Part shown: positions 21,968 to 29,644 of the stretch, piece after piece
Position numbering within the stretch: the first letter of the stretch is position 1
How the letters are laid out: each line of letters starts with the position of its first letter
Source: Streptomyces luteolus
Lineage (GTDB): Bacteria > Actinomycetota > Actinomycetes > Streptomycetales > Streptomycetaceae
Assembly (NCBI RefSeq): GCF_029968015.1
Contig: NZ_JASCIS010000061.1
Location: forward strand, 1 to 43,538
Reading direction: 5' to 3'
DNA length: 43,538 nucleotides
Translations under genes and position numbers: made by a program
Notes under the pieces: model-generated
Told to the model about the DNA's origin: nothing
What the model saw: the letters and a program-made list of their open reading frames with translations, nothing else
Databases searched by the model: none

Positions 21968-24565
21968 ATGACGGATCAGCAGGCAGCCCCGAGTCCGCAG
22001 CCGCCCACCGCCAACTCCATGCGGCGAGCCCTCAAGCGGGCCCGGGACGGGGTCGCGATCGATGTGGCCGAGGCCGCCGTGCTGTTGCAGGCGCGGGGCG
22101 AGGACCTGGAGGATCTGGCCGCCTCCGCCGCACGCGTGCGCGACGCGGGCCTGGAAGCAGCGGGCCGCGCCGGTGTGCTGACGTACTCGAAGAGCATCTT
22201 CGTCCCGCTCACCCGGCTGTGCCGGGACCGTTGCCACTACTGCACGTTCGCGACCGTCCCCGGCAAGCTGCGCCGGGCCGGGCACGGGATGTTCATGTCG
22301 CCGGACGAGGTGCTCGACCTCGCCCGGCGCGGAGCCGAACTCGGCTGCAAGGAAGCGCTCATCACCCTCGGCGACAAGCCCGAGGACCGCTGGCCCGAGG
22401 CCCGCGAATGGCTGGACGCGCACGGCTACGACGACACCATCGCGTACGTACGGGCCATCTCGATCCGGATTCTCGAAGAGACCGGACTGCTGCCGCACCT
22501 CAACCCGGGCGTCATGTCCTGGACCGACTTCCAGCGGCTCAAGCCGGTCTCCCCCTCCATGGGGCTGATGCTGGAGACGACCGCCGAGCGGCTGTGGAGC
22601 GAGCCCGGCGGACCGCACCACGGGTCGCCCGACAAGGCCCCGGCCGTACGGCTGCGGCATCTGGAGGACGCCGGGCGCAGTTCCGTGCCGCTCACCAGCG
22701 GGCTGCTGCTCGGCATCGGGGAGACCCCGCAGGAGCGCGCCGAGTCGCTGTTCGCGCTGCGCCGTATCTCCCGTGCCTACCACGGCATCCAGGAGCTGAT
22801 CCTGCAGAACTTCCGCGCCAAGCCGGACACGGCGATGCGGGGCATGCCGGACGCCGAGCTGGACGACCTGGTCGCGACCGTCGCCGTCGCGCGGCACATC
22901 ATCGGGCCGTCCGGCTGCCTCCAGGCCCCGCCCAACCTCGTGGACGACGAGTTCGCGCGGCTCATCGCGGCCGGAGTCGACGACTGGGGCGGCGTCTCGC
23001 CCATCACGCCCGACCATGTGAACCCCGAGCGGCCCTGGCCCCAGATCGAGCAACTCGCCGCGAAATCCGCCGAGTCGGGCTTCCGGCTCGAAGAACGGCT
23101 CGCCGTCTACCCCGAGTTCATCCAGCGCGGCGAGCCGTGGATCGACCCGCGCGTCCTGCCGCACGTACGCGCCCTCGCCGACCCCGAGACCGGCCTCGCG
23201 AACCCGGACGCCGAGGTGCGCGGACTGCCCTGGCAGGAGCCCGAGGACAGCTTCGTCCCCTCCGGCCGCACCGACCTGCACCGCACCATCGACACCGAGG
23301 GCCGTACGTCGGACCGGCGAGACGACTTCGACGAGGTGTACGGCGACTGGGAGTCCCTGCGCGAACAGGCCGCGCCCGGGATGGTGCCCTCCCGCATCGA
23401 CACGGACGTACGGGCGGCCCTGCGCGTCGCCGCCGACGACCCGACCCGGCTCACCGACGACGAGGCGCTCGCCCTGCTGCACGCGGAGGGGCCCGCGCTC
23501 GACGCGCTGTGCCAAGTGGCCGACGACGTACGGAAGTCGGTGGTCGGCGAGGACGTCACGTACATCGTCACGCGGAACATCAACTTCACCAACGTCTGCT
23601 ACACCGGCTGCCGCTTCTGCGCCTTCGCCCAGCGCCGCACCGACGCCGACGCGTACACGCTCTCCCTCGACCAGGTCGCCGACCGCGCGCAGCAGGCCTG
23701 GGACGTGGGGGCGGTGGAGGTCTGCATGCAGGGCGGCATCCACCCGGACCTTCCGGGCACGGCCTACTTCGACATCGCGCGGGCCGTGAAGGAACGCGTC
23801 CCCGGCATGCACGTGCACGCCTTCTCGCCGATGGAGGTCGTCAACGGCGCCACCAGGACCGGCTTGAGCATCCGGGACTGGCTGGCCGAGGCGCGCGCGG
23901 CCGGCCTCGACTCCATCCCGGGCACGGCCGCCGAGATCCTCGACGACGAGGTCCGCTGGGTGCTGACGAAGGGCAAGCTGCCGGCGGCGACGTGGATCGA
24001 GGTCATCCGCACCGCGCACGAACTGGGCATTCGTTCCTCGTCCACGATGATGTACGGGCATGTGGACCAGCCCCGGCACTGGCTCGGGCACTTCCGGACG
24101 CTGGCCGCGATCCAGCGGGAGACCGGAGGGTTCACGGAGTTCGTGACGCTGCCGTTCATCCACACCAACGCGCCGGTGTACCTGGCCGGGATCGCCCGGC
24201 CGGGCCCGTCGACGCGTGACAACCGCGCCGTCACGGCCATGGCCCGGCTGCTGCTGCACCCGCACATCCCGAACATCCAGACCAGCTGGGTCAAACTCGG
24301 CACGGAGGGTGCCGCGGAGATGCTCCGCTCCGGCGCCAACGACCTGGGCGGCACGCTGATGGAGGAGACCATCTCCCGGATGGCGGGCTCCAGTTACGGC
24401 TCGTACCGCTCCATCGAGGACCTCGTCGCCATCGCGGACGCCGCGGGGCGACCGGCGAAGCCGCGTACGACGCTGTACGGCGAGGTGCCGCAGGAACGGC
24501 AGCGGGTCGCGGCGGCGTCGGACGGCCACTTGCCGCAGCTGCTGCCGGTGGTGGAAGGGGACTAG
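21968..24565 (+). CDS. fbiC: FbiC, F0 synthase (CofG-CofH fusion)
   Basis: 865 residues with two radical SAM domains. The CofG half has C85-x3-C89-x2-C92 (RLCRDRCHYCTF). The CofH half has C544-x3-C548-x2-C551 (NVCYTGCRFCAF) and CMQGGIHPDLPGT. Together they join 5-amino-6-ribitylamino-uracil and tyrosine to form the deazaflavin F0, the chromophore of coenzyme F420. The length and both clusters are normal, so it should be active. This supplies the cofactor used by F420-dependent LLM enzymes such as that at 3113. It is transcribed alone, from a probable leaderless promoter, and closed by the palindromic hairpin at 24605. Confidence 0.97.
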   Translation: MTDQQAAPSPQPPTANSMRRALKRARDGVAIDVAEAAVLLQARGEDLEDLAASAARVRDAGLEAAGRAGVLTYSKSIFVPLTRLCRDRCHYCTFATVPGKLRRAGHGMFMSPDEVLDLARRGAELGCKEALITLGDKPEDRWPEAREWLDAHGYDDTIAYVRAISIRILEETGLLPHLNPGVMSWTDFQRLKPVSPSMGLMLETTAERLWSEPGGPHHGSPDKAPAVRLRHLEDAGRSSVPLTSGLLLGIGETPQERAESLFALRRISRAYHGIQELILQNFRAKPDTAMRGMPDAELDDLVATVAVARHIIGPSGCLQAPPNLVDDEFARLIAAGVDDWGGVSPITPDHVNPERPWPQIEQLAAKSAESGFRLEERLAVYPEFIQRGEPWIDPRVLPHVRALADPETGLANPDAEVRGLPWQEPEDSFVPSGRTDLHRTIDTEGRTSDRRDDFDEVYGDWESLREQAAPGMVPSRIDTDVRAALRVAADDPTRLTDDEALALLHAEGPALDALCQVADDVRKSVVGEDVTYIVTRNINFTNVCYTGCRFCAFAQRRTDADAYTLSLDQVADRAQQAWDVGAVEVCMQGGIHPDLPGTAYFDIARAVKERVPGMHVHAFSPMEVVNGATRTGLSIRDWLAEARAAGLDSIPGTAAEILDDEVRWVLTKGKLPAATWIEVIRTAHELGIRSSSTMMYGHVDQPRHWLGHFRTLAAIQRETGGFTEFVTLPFIHTNAPVYLAGIARPGPSTRDNRAVTAMARLLLHPHIPNIQTSWVKLGTEGAAEMLRSGANDLGGTLMEETISRMAGSSYGSYRSIEDLVAIADAAGRPAKPRTTLYGEVPQERQRVAAASDGHLPQLLPVVEGD

Positions 24566-24604
24566 CCTCCTTCCGGCCCCCGCTCGCGCCGGTGCGGCTG
24601 GTTT

Positions 24605-24655
24605 CTCCTCAATCGCCGGAGGGGCTCAATTTGAGCCCCTCCGGCGATTGAGGAG
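24605..24655. terminator. 51-bp perfect palindromic terminator, part of a reduced repeat element
   Basis: 25-bp arms pair without mismatch around one central T (left arm begins CTCCTCAATCGCCGGAGGGG). It lies 40 bp after fbiC. The 3' side (TTTCGGTAAGGGGCGGGGAG, about 24673-24692) matches the right end of the 6153-6363 element with small changes, so the whole gap 24571-24697 looks like a reduced copy of that element reused as a terminator. Confidence 0.8.
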
Positions 24656-24765
24656 GCCCGTCCGGCGAGGACTTTCGGTAAGGGGCGGGGAGGGGGAAAA
24701 TAGCGCGCCCTGAACAGCCCGTCCCCGTTCGATTACAGTGCTGCGAAGTCGTGGAAGGAGGCGCG

Positions 24766-25881
24766 GTGAGCGCAGGTGTGACAGCGGTCTGGGGCCGCGC
24801 CGAACAGCAGGACTTCCGCAGCCGCGTACGGGGCTCACTCCTCGGCGCGGCGCTCGGGGACGCACTCGGCGCCCCCGTGACCCGCCTCGACCTGGAGGCG
24901 ATCCGCACCGAGCACGGCGCGGAGGGCCTCGCGGACCTGGCCCCCGCGTACGGCCGCCGAGGCACCGTCACCGCGGCCACGCAGCTCGCCCTGTTCACCG
25001 TGGACGGACTGATCCGCGCCCAGGTCCGCCGGGACACCGGCGCCTGGCACCCGCCCACCGACATCCACCGCGCCCACCGCCGCTGGGCCGTCACGCAGAC
25101 CGAGTGGGGCCCCGACGAGCGCCGCAAGGAGGACGGCTGGCTGGCCCGCGAGGAGTGGCTGTACGCCCGCCGCGACCCGGCCCGTGCCTGCCTCACCGGG
25201 TTCGCCGACGACGCGATGGGCACCCTGGAGACCCCGCGCAACCCCACCGAGCGCGGCCCCGAGGCCCTCACGCGTTCCGCGCCGTTCGGGCTGCTCGTCG
25301 GCTGGGAGCCGCAGCTCGTCCTGCAACTGGCCGTGGAGTGCGCCGCGCAGACGCACGGGCACCCCTCCGCGTACCTCGCGGCGGGCGCCCACGCGGTGAT
25401 CGTGCACGCCCTGGCCCGGGGCGAGTCCCTGGACGGGGCGGTGCAGCGGGCGCTTGCCCTGCTCGCCACCCGGCCGGGGCACCAGCCCGTCACGGACGCG
25501 CTCAAGCAGGCGCTCGGCGCGGTCCGGCAGGGCATGCCGAGCCCGGCCCGGGTCGAGTCCCTCGCCGAGGAGGGCACGGCGGACGCGGTGCTCGGGGCGG
25601 CGGTGTACTGCGCGACGGTCTGCGAGGACATCCGGCACGGACTGCGGCTCGCCGTGAACCAGGGCGGCGACTCCTCGTCGGTGGCGTGCCTGACCGGTGC
25701 GATGCTCGGCGCCCTGCACGGCGAGACGGCCCTCCCGCCCGGCTGGGTGGCCGAGCTGGAGGGCCGTTCGACGATGCTTGAGCTGGCGGACGACTTCGCG
25801 ATGGAGATGACCCAGGGACCCGCGCTGCATGGCCCTGCCGGGTCGTCGCCGGGGTGGTTGGCGCGGTACCCGCGCACGTAG
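24766..25881 (+). CDS. ADP-ribosylglycohydrolase-like protein
   Basis: 371 residues. GTG 24766 is favoured because GGAGG lies four bases ahead; the in-frame GTG at 24751 precedes that site. The N-terminus RVRGSLLGAALGDALGAPVT is the family start. The C-terminal metal loop reads NQGGDSSSVACLTGAMLGA, where active hydrolases normally have GGDTD or GGDSDT; the second metal-binding Asp is replaced by Ser. It would remove ADP-ribose from proteins or small molecules if active. The altered loop leaves catalytic competence in doubt. It converges on the SpoIIE-type gene with 38 bp between stops. Confidence 0.8.
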   Translation: MSAGVTAVWGRAEQQDFRSRVRGSLLGAALGDALGAPVTRLDLEAIRTEHGAEGLADLAPAYGRRGTVTAATQLALFTVDGLIRAQVRRDTGAWHPPTDIHRAHRRWAVTQTEWGPDERRKEDGWLAREEWLYARRDPARACLTGFADDAMGTLETPRNPTERGPEALTRSAPFGLLVGWEPQLVLQLAVECAAQTHGHPSAYLAAGAHAVIVHALARGESLDGAVQRALALLATRPGHQPVTDALKQALGAVRQGMPSPARVESLAEEGTADAVLGAAVYCATVCEDIRHGLRLAVNQGGDSSSVACLTGAMLGALHGETALPPGWVAELEGRSTMLELADDFAMEMTQGPALHGPAGSSPGWLARYPRT

Positions 25882-25892
25882 CCGTTCGGTGG

Positions 25893-25932
25893 CGCCGCCT
25901 CAGCGGTTCGGTCGCCGCCTCAGCGGTTCGGT
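25893..25932. repeat. Tandem 20-bp duplication at the phosphatase stop codon
   Basis: Two exact copies of CGCCGCCTCAGCGGTTCGGT (25893-25912 and 25913-25932). The second copy carries the last codons and stop of the minus-strand phosphatase gene; the first repeats them in the intergenic gap. A recent slippage duplication. Confidence 0.85.
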
Positions 25933-27065
25933 GACCGTCGCACGGCCAGGATCGCCACGTCGTCGTGCTGCTCTCCCTCTCCCTCTCCCTCTCCCTCTCC
26001 CTCTCCGGCGAACGCGCGCGAGTCGTCGTAGAGCGTGCGCGGCAGCTTGGTGGCGGAGAGCGGGACAAGTCGCCTGAGGCTCTCGGTGAGGGGGTAGAAC
26101 TCGCCGTCGGCAGCACGCGTCTCGGTCAGCCCGTCCGTGGTCAGCAGCAGCGTCGCGCCCGGCGGGAAGGCGAACCAGTCGACCGTCGCGGGTTCGGCGG
26201 CGAGTTCGGCGAGGCCGAGGGGGACGCCGAAGGTGAGGGCCGGCGTGCTGACGGTGGTGTCGTGCAGTACCTGCGGCAGGACGTGACCGCAGTTGATGGC
26301 CTGCACCTCCGCGTGCGCGTCGACGCTGACGATGAGTGCGGTGACGAACCGTTCGTCGTCGCCGGTCTGCGCGGCGTAGGAATTGTGCCGTACGACGGAG
26401 GCGTCCAGGGCGTCGACGAGCGCGGTCAGGGTGGGCTCCCGGTGGGCCGTCGCACGAAAGGCGCCGATCACGGCGAACGCCGCCCCGACCGCGGGCAGGC
26501 CCTTGCCCTGTACGTCGCCGATGAGGAGGCGAGTGCCCCAGGGCGAGTCGACGACGTCGTAGATGTCACCGCCGACGAGCCGGTCCTCCTGTACGGGTTC
26601 GTACACCCCGTCGACCAGGACGTCGTCGGTGAGCAGGGGCAGCGGGCGCAGGATGTGGCGCTGCATCGCCGCGGCGGTCGAGCGCAGCCGCAGCATTTCC
26701 TGCTCGCGGCCGATGCGGCGGTGACAGGCGTAGACGGAGGCCGCGCCCAGGACGAGCGTGAGCAGAATCATGAGCATCCTGTCGAGCCACGGCCACCCGT
26801 CCCCCTGCCGGAGCAGCATGGCGGCGATGACCACGAGCCCGGTCCAGGCGAACACGAACTGCGTCTGGCGGACGGTGCACAGGGCGGATGCCGCTCCGGG
26901 CAGGAACACGAGCAGTCCGAGCAGCCACACCGGGGACTCCGACAGGGCCCCCAGGACCATCACCAGGAGCGTCACCGAGGCGACCGAGACCACGACTTCG
27001 GCTCCGCTCGGTGGCTCGATCACCTCGATCGGGCGGGCCGACCTCTTCTGATGCTTGCGGAGCAT
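25920..27065 (-). CDS. Membrane PP2C/SpoIIE-type serine phosphatase
   Basis: 381 residues; ATG 27065 has GGGAGG four bases ahead. The N-terminal 120 residues contain about four hydrophobic helices (VVVSVASVTLLVMVLGAL, WLLGLLVFLPGAASAL, FAWTGLVVIAAMLL, MLMILLTLVLGAASVYAC). A linker helix is followed by the phosphatase domain: RLVGGDIYDVV, LIGDVQGKGLPA, LLLTTDGLTE and HDDVAIL supply the metal-binding Asp residues. It would dephosphorylate anti-sigma-factor antagonists or similar Ser/Thr-phosphoproteins at the membrane. Six Gly-Glu repeats (from the 6-bp array at 25971-26006) sit just before HDDVAIL, in a loop next to the active site. Confidence 0.87.
   Translation of the reverse strand: MLRKHQKRSARPIEVIEPPSGAEVVVSVASVTLLVMVLGALSESPVWLLGLLVFLPGAASALCTVRQTQFVFAWTGLVVIAAMLLRQGDGWPWLDRMLMILLTLVLGAASVYACHRRIGREQEMLRLRSTAAAMQRHILRPLPLLTDDVLVDGVYEPVQEDRLVGGDIYDVVDSPWGTRLLIGDVQGKGLPAVGAAFAVIGAFRATAHREPTLTALVDALDASVVRHNSYAAQTGDDERFVTALIVSVDAHAEVQAINCGHVLPQVLHDTTVSTPALTFGVPLGLAELAAEPATVDWFAFPPGATLLLTTDGLTETRAADGEFYPLTESLRRLVPLSATKLPRTLYDDSRAFAGEGEGEGEGEGEQHDDVAILAVRRSPNR
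25971..26006. repeat. Six tandem 6-bp repeats (CTCTCC) coding Gly-Glu
   Basis: Exact (CTCTCC)x6 on the plus strand. On the coding strand it reads (GGAGAG)x6, giving a (Gly-Glu)6 run in the SpoIIE-type phosphatase. Changes in copy number keep the frame. Confidence 0.95.
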
Positions 27066-27321
27066 GGGACCTCCCGGGCGGATGGAGCATTTCCCCTCAT
27101 ACCGTAGGCAGGTTCGACACGGCCCGGTCTCGCCCCGCCGGACAGGGGCCCGGCCGGGCCAGCCGACCGCCCCCGCACCTCCGCCGTTCGCCCGATCACG
27201 GCCTGCCGGATACACCCCGGCCGCGATCACGGAGGCCGCGCTGTCCTGCTCGTACGACGGCGGGACCACCTGGACCGAGGCTCCGGTCCGCTCACTGACG
27301 AAAGGGCGTTGCGGAGGGCGG

Positions 27322-28104
27322 CTACCGCATCAGCTCACCCGCGTTCACCAGCAGCGACTGCCCCGTGATGGCCCGCGCCCGGTCCGAGGCCAGGAAGACG
27401 CAGGCATCCGCCACGTCCCCGTCCGTGGCCAGCTCCGGCAGCGCCATCCGCTCGCTGAGCCGCCGCTTCACCTCCTCCTCGGGTACGCCCTCGGTGTGCG
27501 CGGTGAACTGGACGTACGCCTCGACCGGCGGCCCCCACATCCAGCCCGGCTGGACCGTGTTGACCCGGATGCGGTGCGGGCCCAGTTCGCGCGCGAGGGA
27601 GTACATGGCGGAGACCAGGCCGCCCTTCGAGGCCGCGTACGCCGCCTGCCGCACCTGCGACGGCGCCGCCACCGAGGACTGCGTGCCGACCAGGACGAGC
27701 GCGCCGCCGCGCTCCTTGAGCGCCGGGAGGCAGGCCCGCGCCATCCGCAGGCTGCCGAGCAGATTGACGTCGAGCACGCTCTGCCAGGTCGCGAAGTCCG
27801 CGTCCTCCAGGCCGCCGAAGTGCGAGTCGAGGGCGGCGACTTGGACGAGCGCGTCGATCCGGCCGAAGCGCTCCACGGCAAGGGCGGCGAGGGCCCGGCA
27901 CTGCTCCTCGTCGGCGATGTCGGTGGCCCGGTACGCGGTGTGCGCGCCGCCCGGGTCGATCCCGGCGGCCGCCTTGGCGAGGTTGGCCTCCGTGCGGGCG
28001 CCGAGCACGGCGTTGCCGCCGTCGCGGACCACGGCGGCGGCGACCTCGTGGCCGAGTCCGGCGCCGACCCCCGAGACGATCACGGTCTTTCCGTCGAGCA
28101 GCAT
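27322..28104 (-). CDS. SDR family oxidoreductase
   Basis: 260 residues, ATG 28104 with GGAG near. Rossmann motif SGVGAGLG, DxD-like TDIAD after beta-3, and catalytic S and YAASK (GTQSSVAAPSQ ... YAASKGGL). The usual NNAG is replaced by QVAA (LVQVAALDSH), a variant seen in some actinobacterial SDRs of catabolic clusters. C-terminal GQSLLVNAGE. Likely an NAD(P)-dependent alcohol or ketone oxidoreductase. Divergent from the EthD-like gene, with the operator at 28133 between them, which links it to the 3113-6142 genes. Confidence 0.85.
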   Translation of the reverse strand: MLLDGKTVIVSGVGAGLGHEVAAAVVRDGGNAVLGARTEANLAKAAAGIDPGGAHTAYRATDIADEEQCRALAALAVERFGRIDALVQVAALDSHFGGLEDADFATWQSVLDVNLLGSLRMARACLPALKERGGALVLVGTQSSVAAPSQVRQAAYAASKGGLVSAMYSLARELGPHRIRVNTVQPGWMWGPPVEAYVQFTAHTEGVPEEEVKRRLSERMALPELATDGDVADACVFLASDRARAITGQSLLVNAGELMR

Positions 28105-28132
28105 CGGCGCCTCCGTAGCCCTGGTGGATTCC

Positions 28133-28147
28133 CTGACGGGGCGTCAG
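28133..28147. promoter_or_regulatory. Operator CTGACG-N3-CGTCAG (site 4)
   Basis: Perfect 6-3-6 inverted repeat CTGACG GGG CGTCAG in the 80-bp gap between divergent SDR and EthD-like genes. Same arms and spacing as the sites at 4918 and 4979, 23 kb away. Confidence 0.7.
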
Positions 28148-28184
28148 AGTAGGGCCGTCCTGCAGGGGAAGGAAGGGGAGCACC

Positions 28185-29024
28185 ATGGGCGAGGAGACCC
28201 GCAGCGAGACCTACGCGGAGCTGGCGTCGGTAGGGCCGTACGGCGTGCGCCCCGGGCACGCCCTGATCACCATGGTCGAGCCGCACCCGGGCCACGAGCA
28301 CGCCTACAACCGCTGGTACGAGGACGACCACTACTACGCGGGCGCGATGGCCATGCCCTGGATGTACGCGGGCCGCCGCTGGGTCGCGACCCGGGATCTG
28401 CAACTCCTGCGCCGCCCGGAGAAGTCGGCGGTCGCCCAGCCCGTCACGGCCGGCTGCTACCTCTCCACGTACTGGATCACCGAGGGCCGCTACGACGACC
28501 ACATGCGCTGGACCGTCGGCATCAACAAGCGCCTGGGCCGCGACGGCCGCGTCCACCAGGACCGCACCCACGTCTTCACGGCCTTCCAGGACCACGTGGC
28601 CACGGTCTACCGGGACGGCGCCGGCGGACCGCGTGACTTCCACGCGCTCGACCACCCGTACCAGGGCCTCGTCCTGGAGGTCATCGACGCCGAAGGGCCC
28701 GAGCGGCGCGCCGAGTTGCTTGAGTGGCTGCGCTCACACCACCTGCCGGGCAAGCTCGCGCAGTCCCCGGCCGCGATGGTCGTCCTGTTCCGGCCGACCC
28801 CGCTGCCGGGCGACCGGATGTCGTACGTGAAGCAGGTCGAGGGTGTCGACGACCGGCTGACGCTGCTGTGGTTCCTGCAGTCCGACCCGCGTGCCTGCTG
28901 GCCGGAACTCTTCGCCGGACGCGAGGCGGAAGTGGCTGAATCCGGCCTCGGACGGGTCGAGTTGGTGGCGCCGTTCGTTCCCACGGTGCCGGGCACGGAC
29001 CTCTACGTGGATCAGTTGCGGTAG
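28185..29024 (+). CDS. EthD-like/dimeric alpha-beta barrel protein
   Basis: 279 residues; ATG 28185 preceded by AAGGAAGGGGAG. EthD-like segment near the start (VEPHPGHEHAYNRWYEDDHY, AGAMAMPWMYAGRRWV), where a Trp-Tyr-x-x-x-H arrangement followed by Pro is typical of the ferredoxin-like dimeric barrel. A second, weaker half (residues about 150-279) may be a duplicated barrel. EthD-like proteins assist oxidative degradation of hydrophobic compounds, but their reactions are mostly unproven. It shares an operator with the SDR and is followed by a clear terminator. The assignment is tentative for the C-terminal half. Confidence 0.6.
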   Translation: MGEETRSETYAELASVGPYGVRPGHALITMVEPHPGHEHAYNRWYEDDHYYAGAMAMPWMYAGRRWVATRDLQLLRRPEKSAVAQPVTAGCYLSTYWITEGRYDDHMRWTVGINKRLGRDGRVHQDRTHVFTAFQDHVATVYRDGAGGPRDFHALDHPYQGLVLEVIDAEGPERRAELLEWLRSHHLPGKLAQSPAAMVVLFRPTPLPGDRMSYVKQVEGVDDRLTLLWFLQSDPRACWPELFAGREAEVAESGLGRVELVAPFVPTVPGTDLYVDQLR

Positions 29025-29057
29025 GTCCGGGGGTTCCGGGGTTCTCGGGGAAAGGCC

Positions 29058-29098
29058 GAGCCCTCTCGGCCGGGACGGCGGACCAGTCGAGAGGGCTC
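29058..29098. terminator. Hairpin terminator after EthD-like gene
   Basis: 11-bp perfect arms GAGCCCTCTCG and CGAGAGGGCTC, 19-base loop, between the EthD-like gene and the minus-strand DUF397 gene. It can serve both directions. Confidence 0.75.
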
Positions 29099-29128
29099 TT
29101 CGGTGGAGCTGGTGGTGCGGTTGTGTTT

Positions 29129-29191
29129 CTCGTGGTGCTTGTCCTGCTCGTATTGCTCGTACTGCTTGTCCTGCTCGTACCGCTGGTTCTG
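29129..29191. repeat. Seven tandem 9-bp degenerate repeats (CTNGTNCTG-like)
   Basis: Units such as CTCGTGGTG, CTTGTCCTG, CTCGTATTG, CTCGTACTG, CTTGTCCTG, CTCGTACCG and CTGGTTCTG follow without gaps, 15 bp beyond the DUF397 stop. The plus frame would code a pure Val/Leu run and the minus frame Thr/Ser; neither looks like a real protein. Confidence 0.75.
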
Positions 29192-29206
29192 CTGTCGTGC
29201 TCAGGA

Positions 29207-29413
29207 TCAGGCGTCCCACGTACCCCGCGTGACCTGACCGACGAACGCGCTCCAGGACTCCGGAGCGAACGCCAGCGCCGGGCCCTCGGGGACCTTCGAG
29301 TCACGCACGTCGATCGCGTGCGTCACCGGGGACTTGACCTCTACACATGCGCCGTTTCCGGTGGAATACGAGGACTTGGTCCAGGTGTCCGTGACGCCTT
29401 GCTGAATTGCCAT
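29207..29413 (-). CDS. DUF397 domain protein
   Basis: 68 residues: W-TKSSYSTGNGACVEVKS, IDVRDSKVPEGPAL and FAPESWSAFVGQV form the DUF397 signature. The start ATG at 29413 has a weak purine stretch upstream. Its partner regulator (29645-30511) is upstream on the same strand, 231 bp away. That gap shows no gene. Unlike the pair at 12387, this one is not translationally coupled. Confidence 0.88.
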   Translation of the reverse strand: MAIQQGVTDTWTKSSYSTGNGACVEVKSPVTHAIDVRDSKVPEGPALAFAPESWSAFVGQVTRGTWDA

Positions 29414-29644
29414 GTTCGCTCCGCTTGCCTATCGCCGGTTGTGTGGGGGTGCGATGCCAACGGCTGGATCTTGCTTGCTTGTTGTTGGCGTGATCGACGC
29501 TACTCGCCAACATCGGCGCGCGAGGCGGGCATTCACTCGACCGGATGGCATATACCGGTTGGGGCTTCCCTGTTGACGAGGCCAGGGTGTACCGTGCCGC
29601 GCCTTCAGAATCGAACGCTCCGGATACGGCGGTCCCCGGGTCGC

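Noticed and set aside
21635..24529. 964-codon minus-strand open frame opposite fbiC
   Set aside because: Antisense of FbiC, whose two Cys clusters and full length are unmistakable.
27066..27269. N-terminal extension of the SpoIIE-type phosphatase to 27269
   Set aside because: The GGGAGG site directly before ATG 27065 and the low-complexity extension favour the shorter protein.
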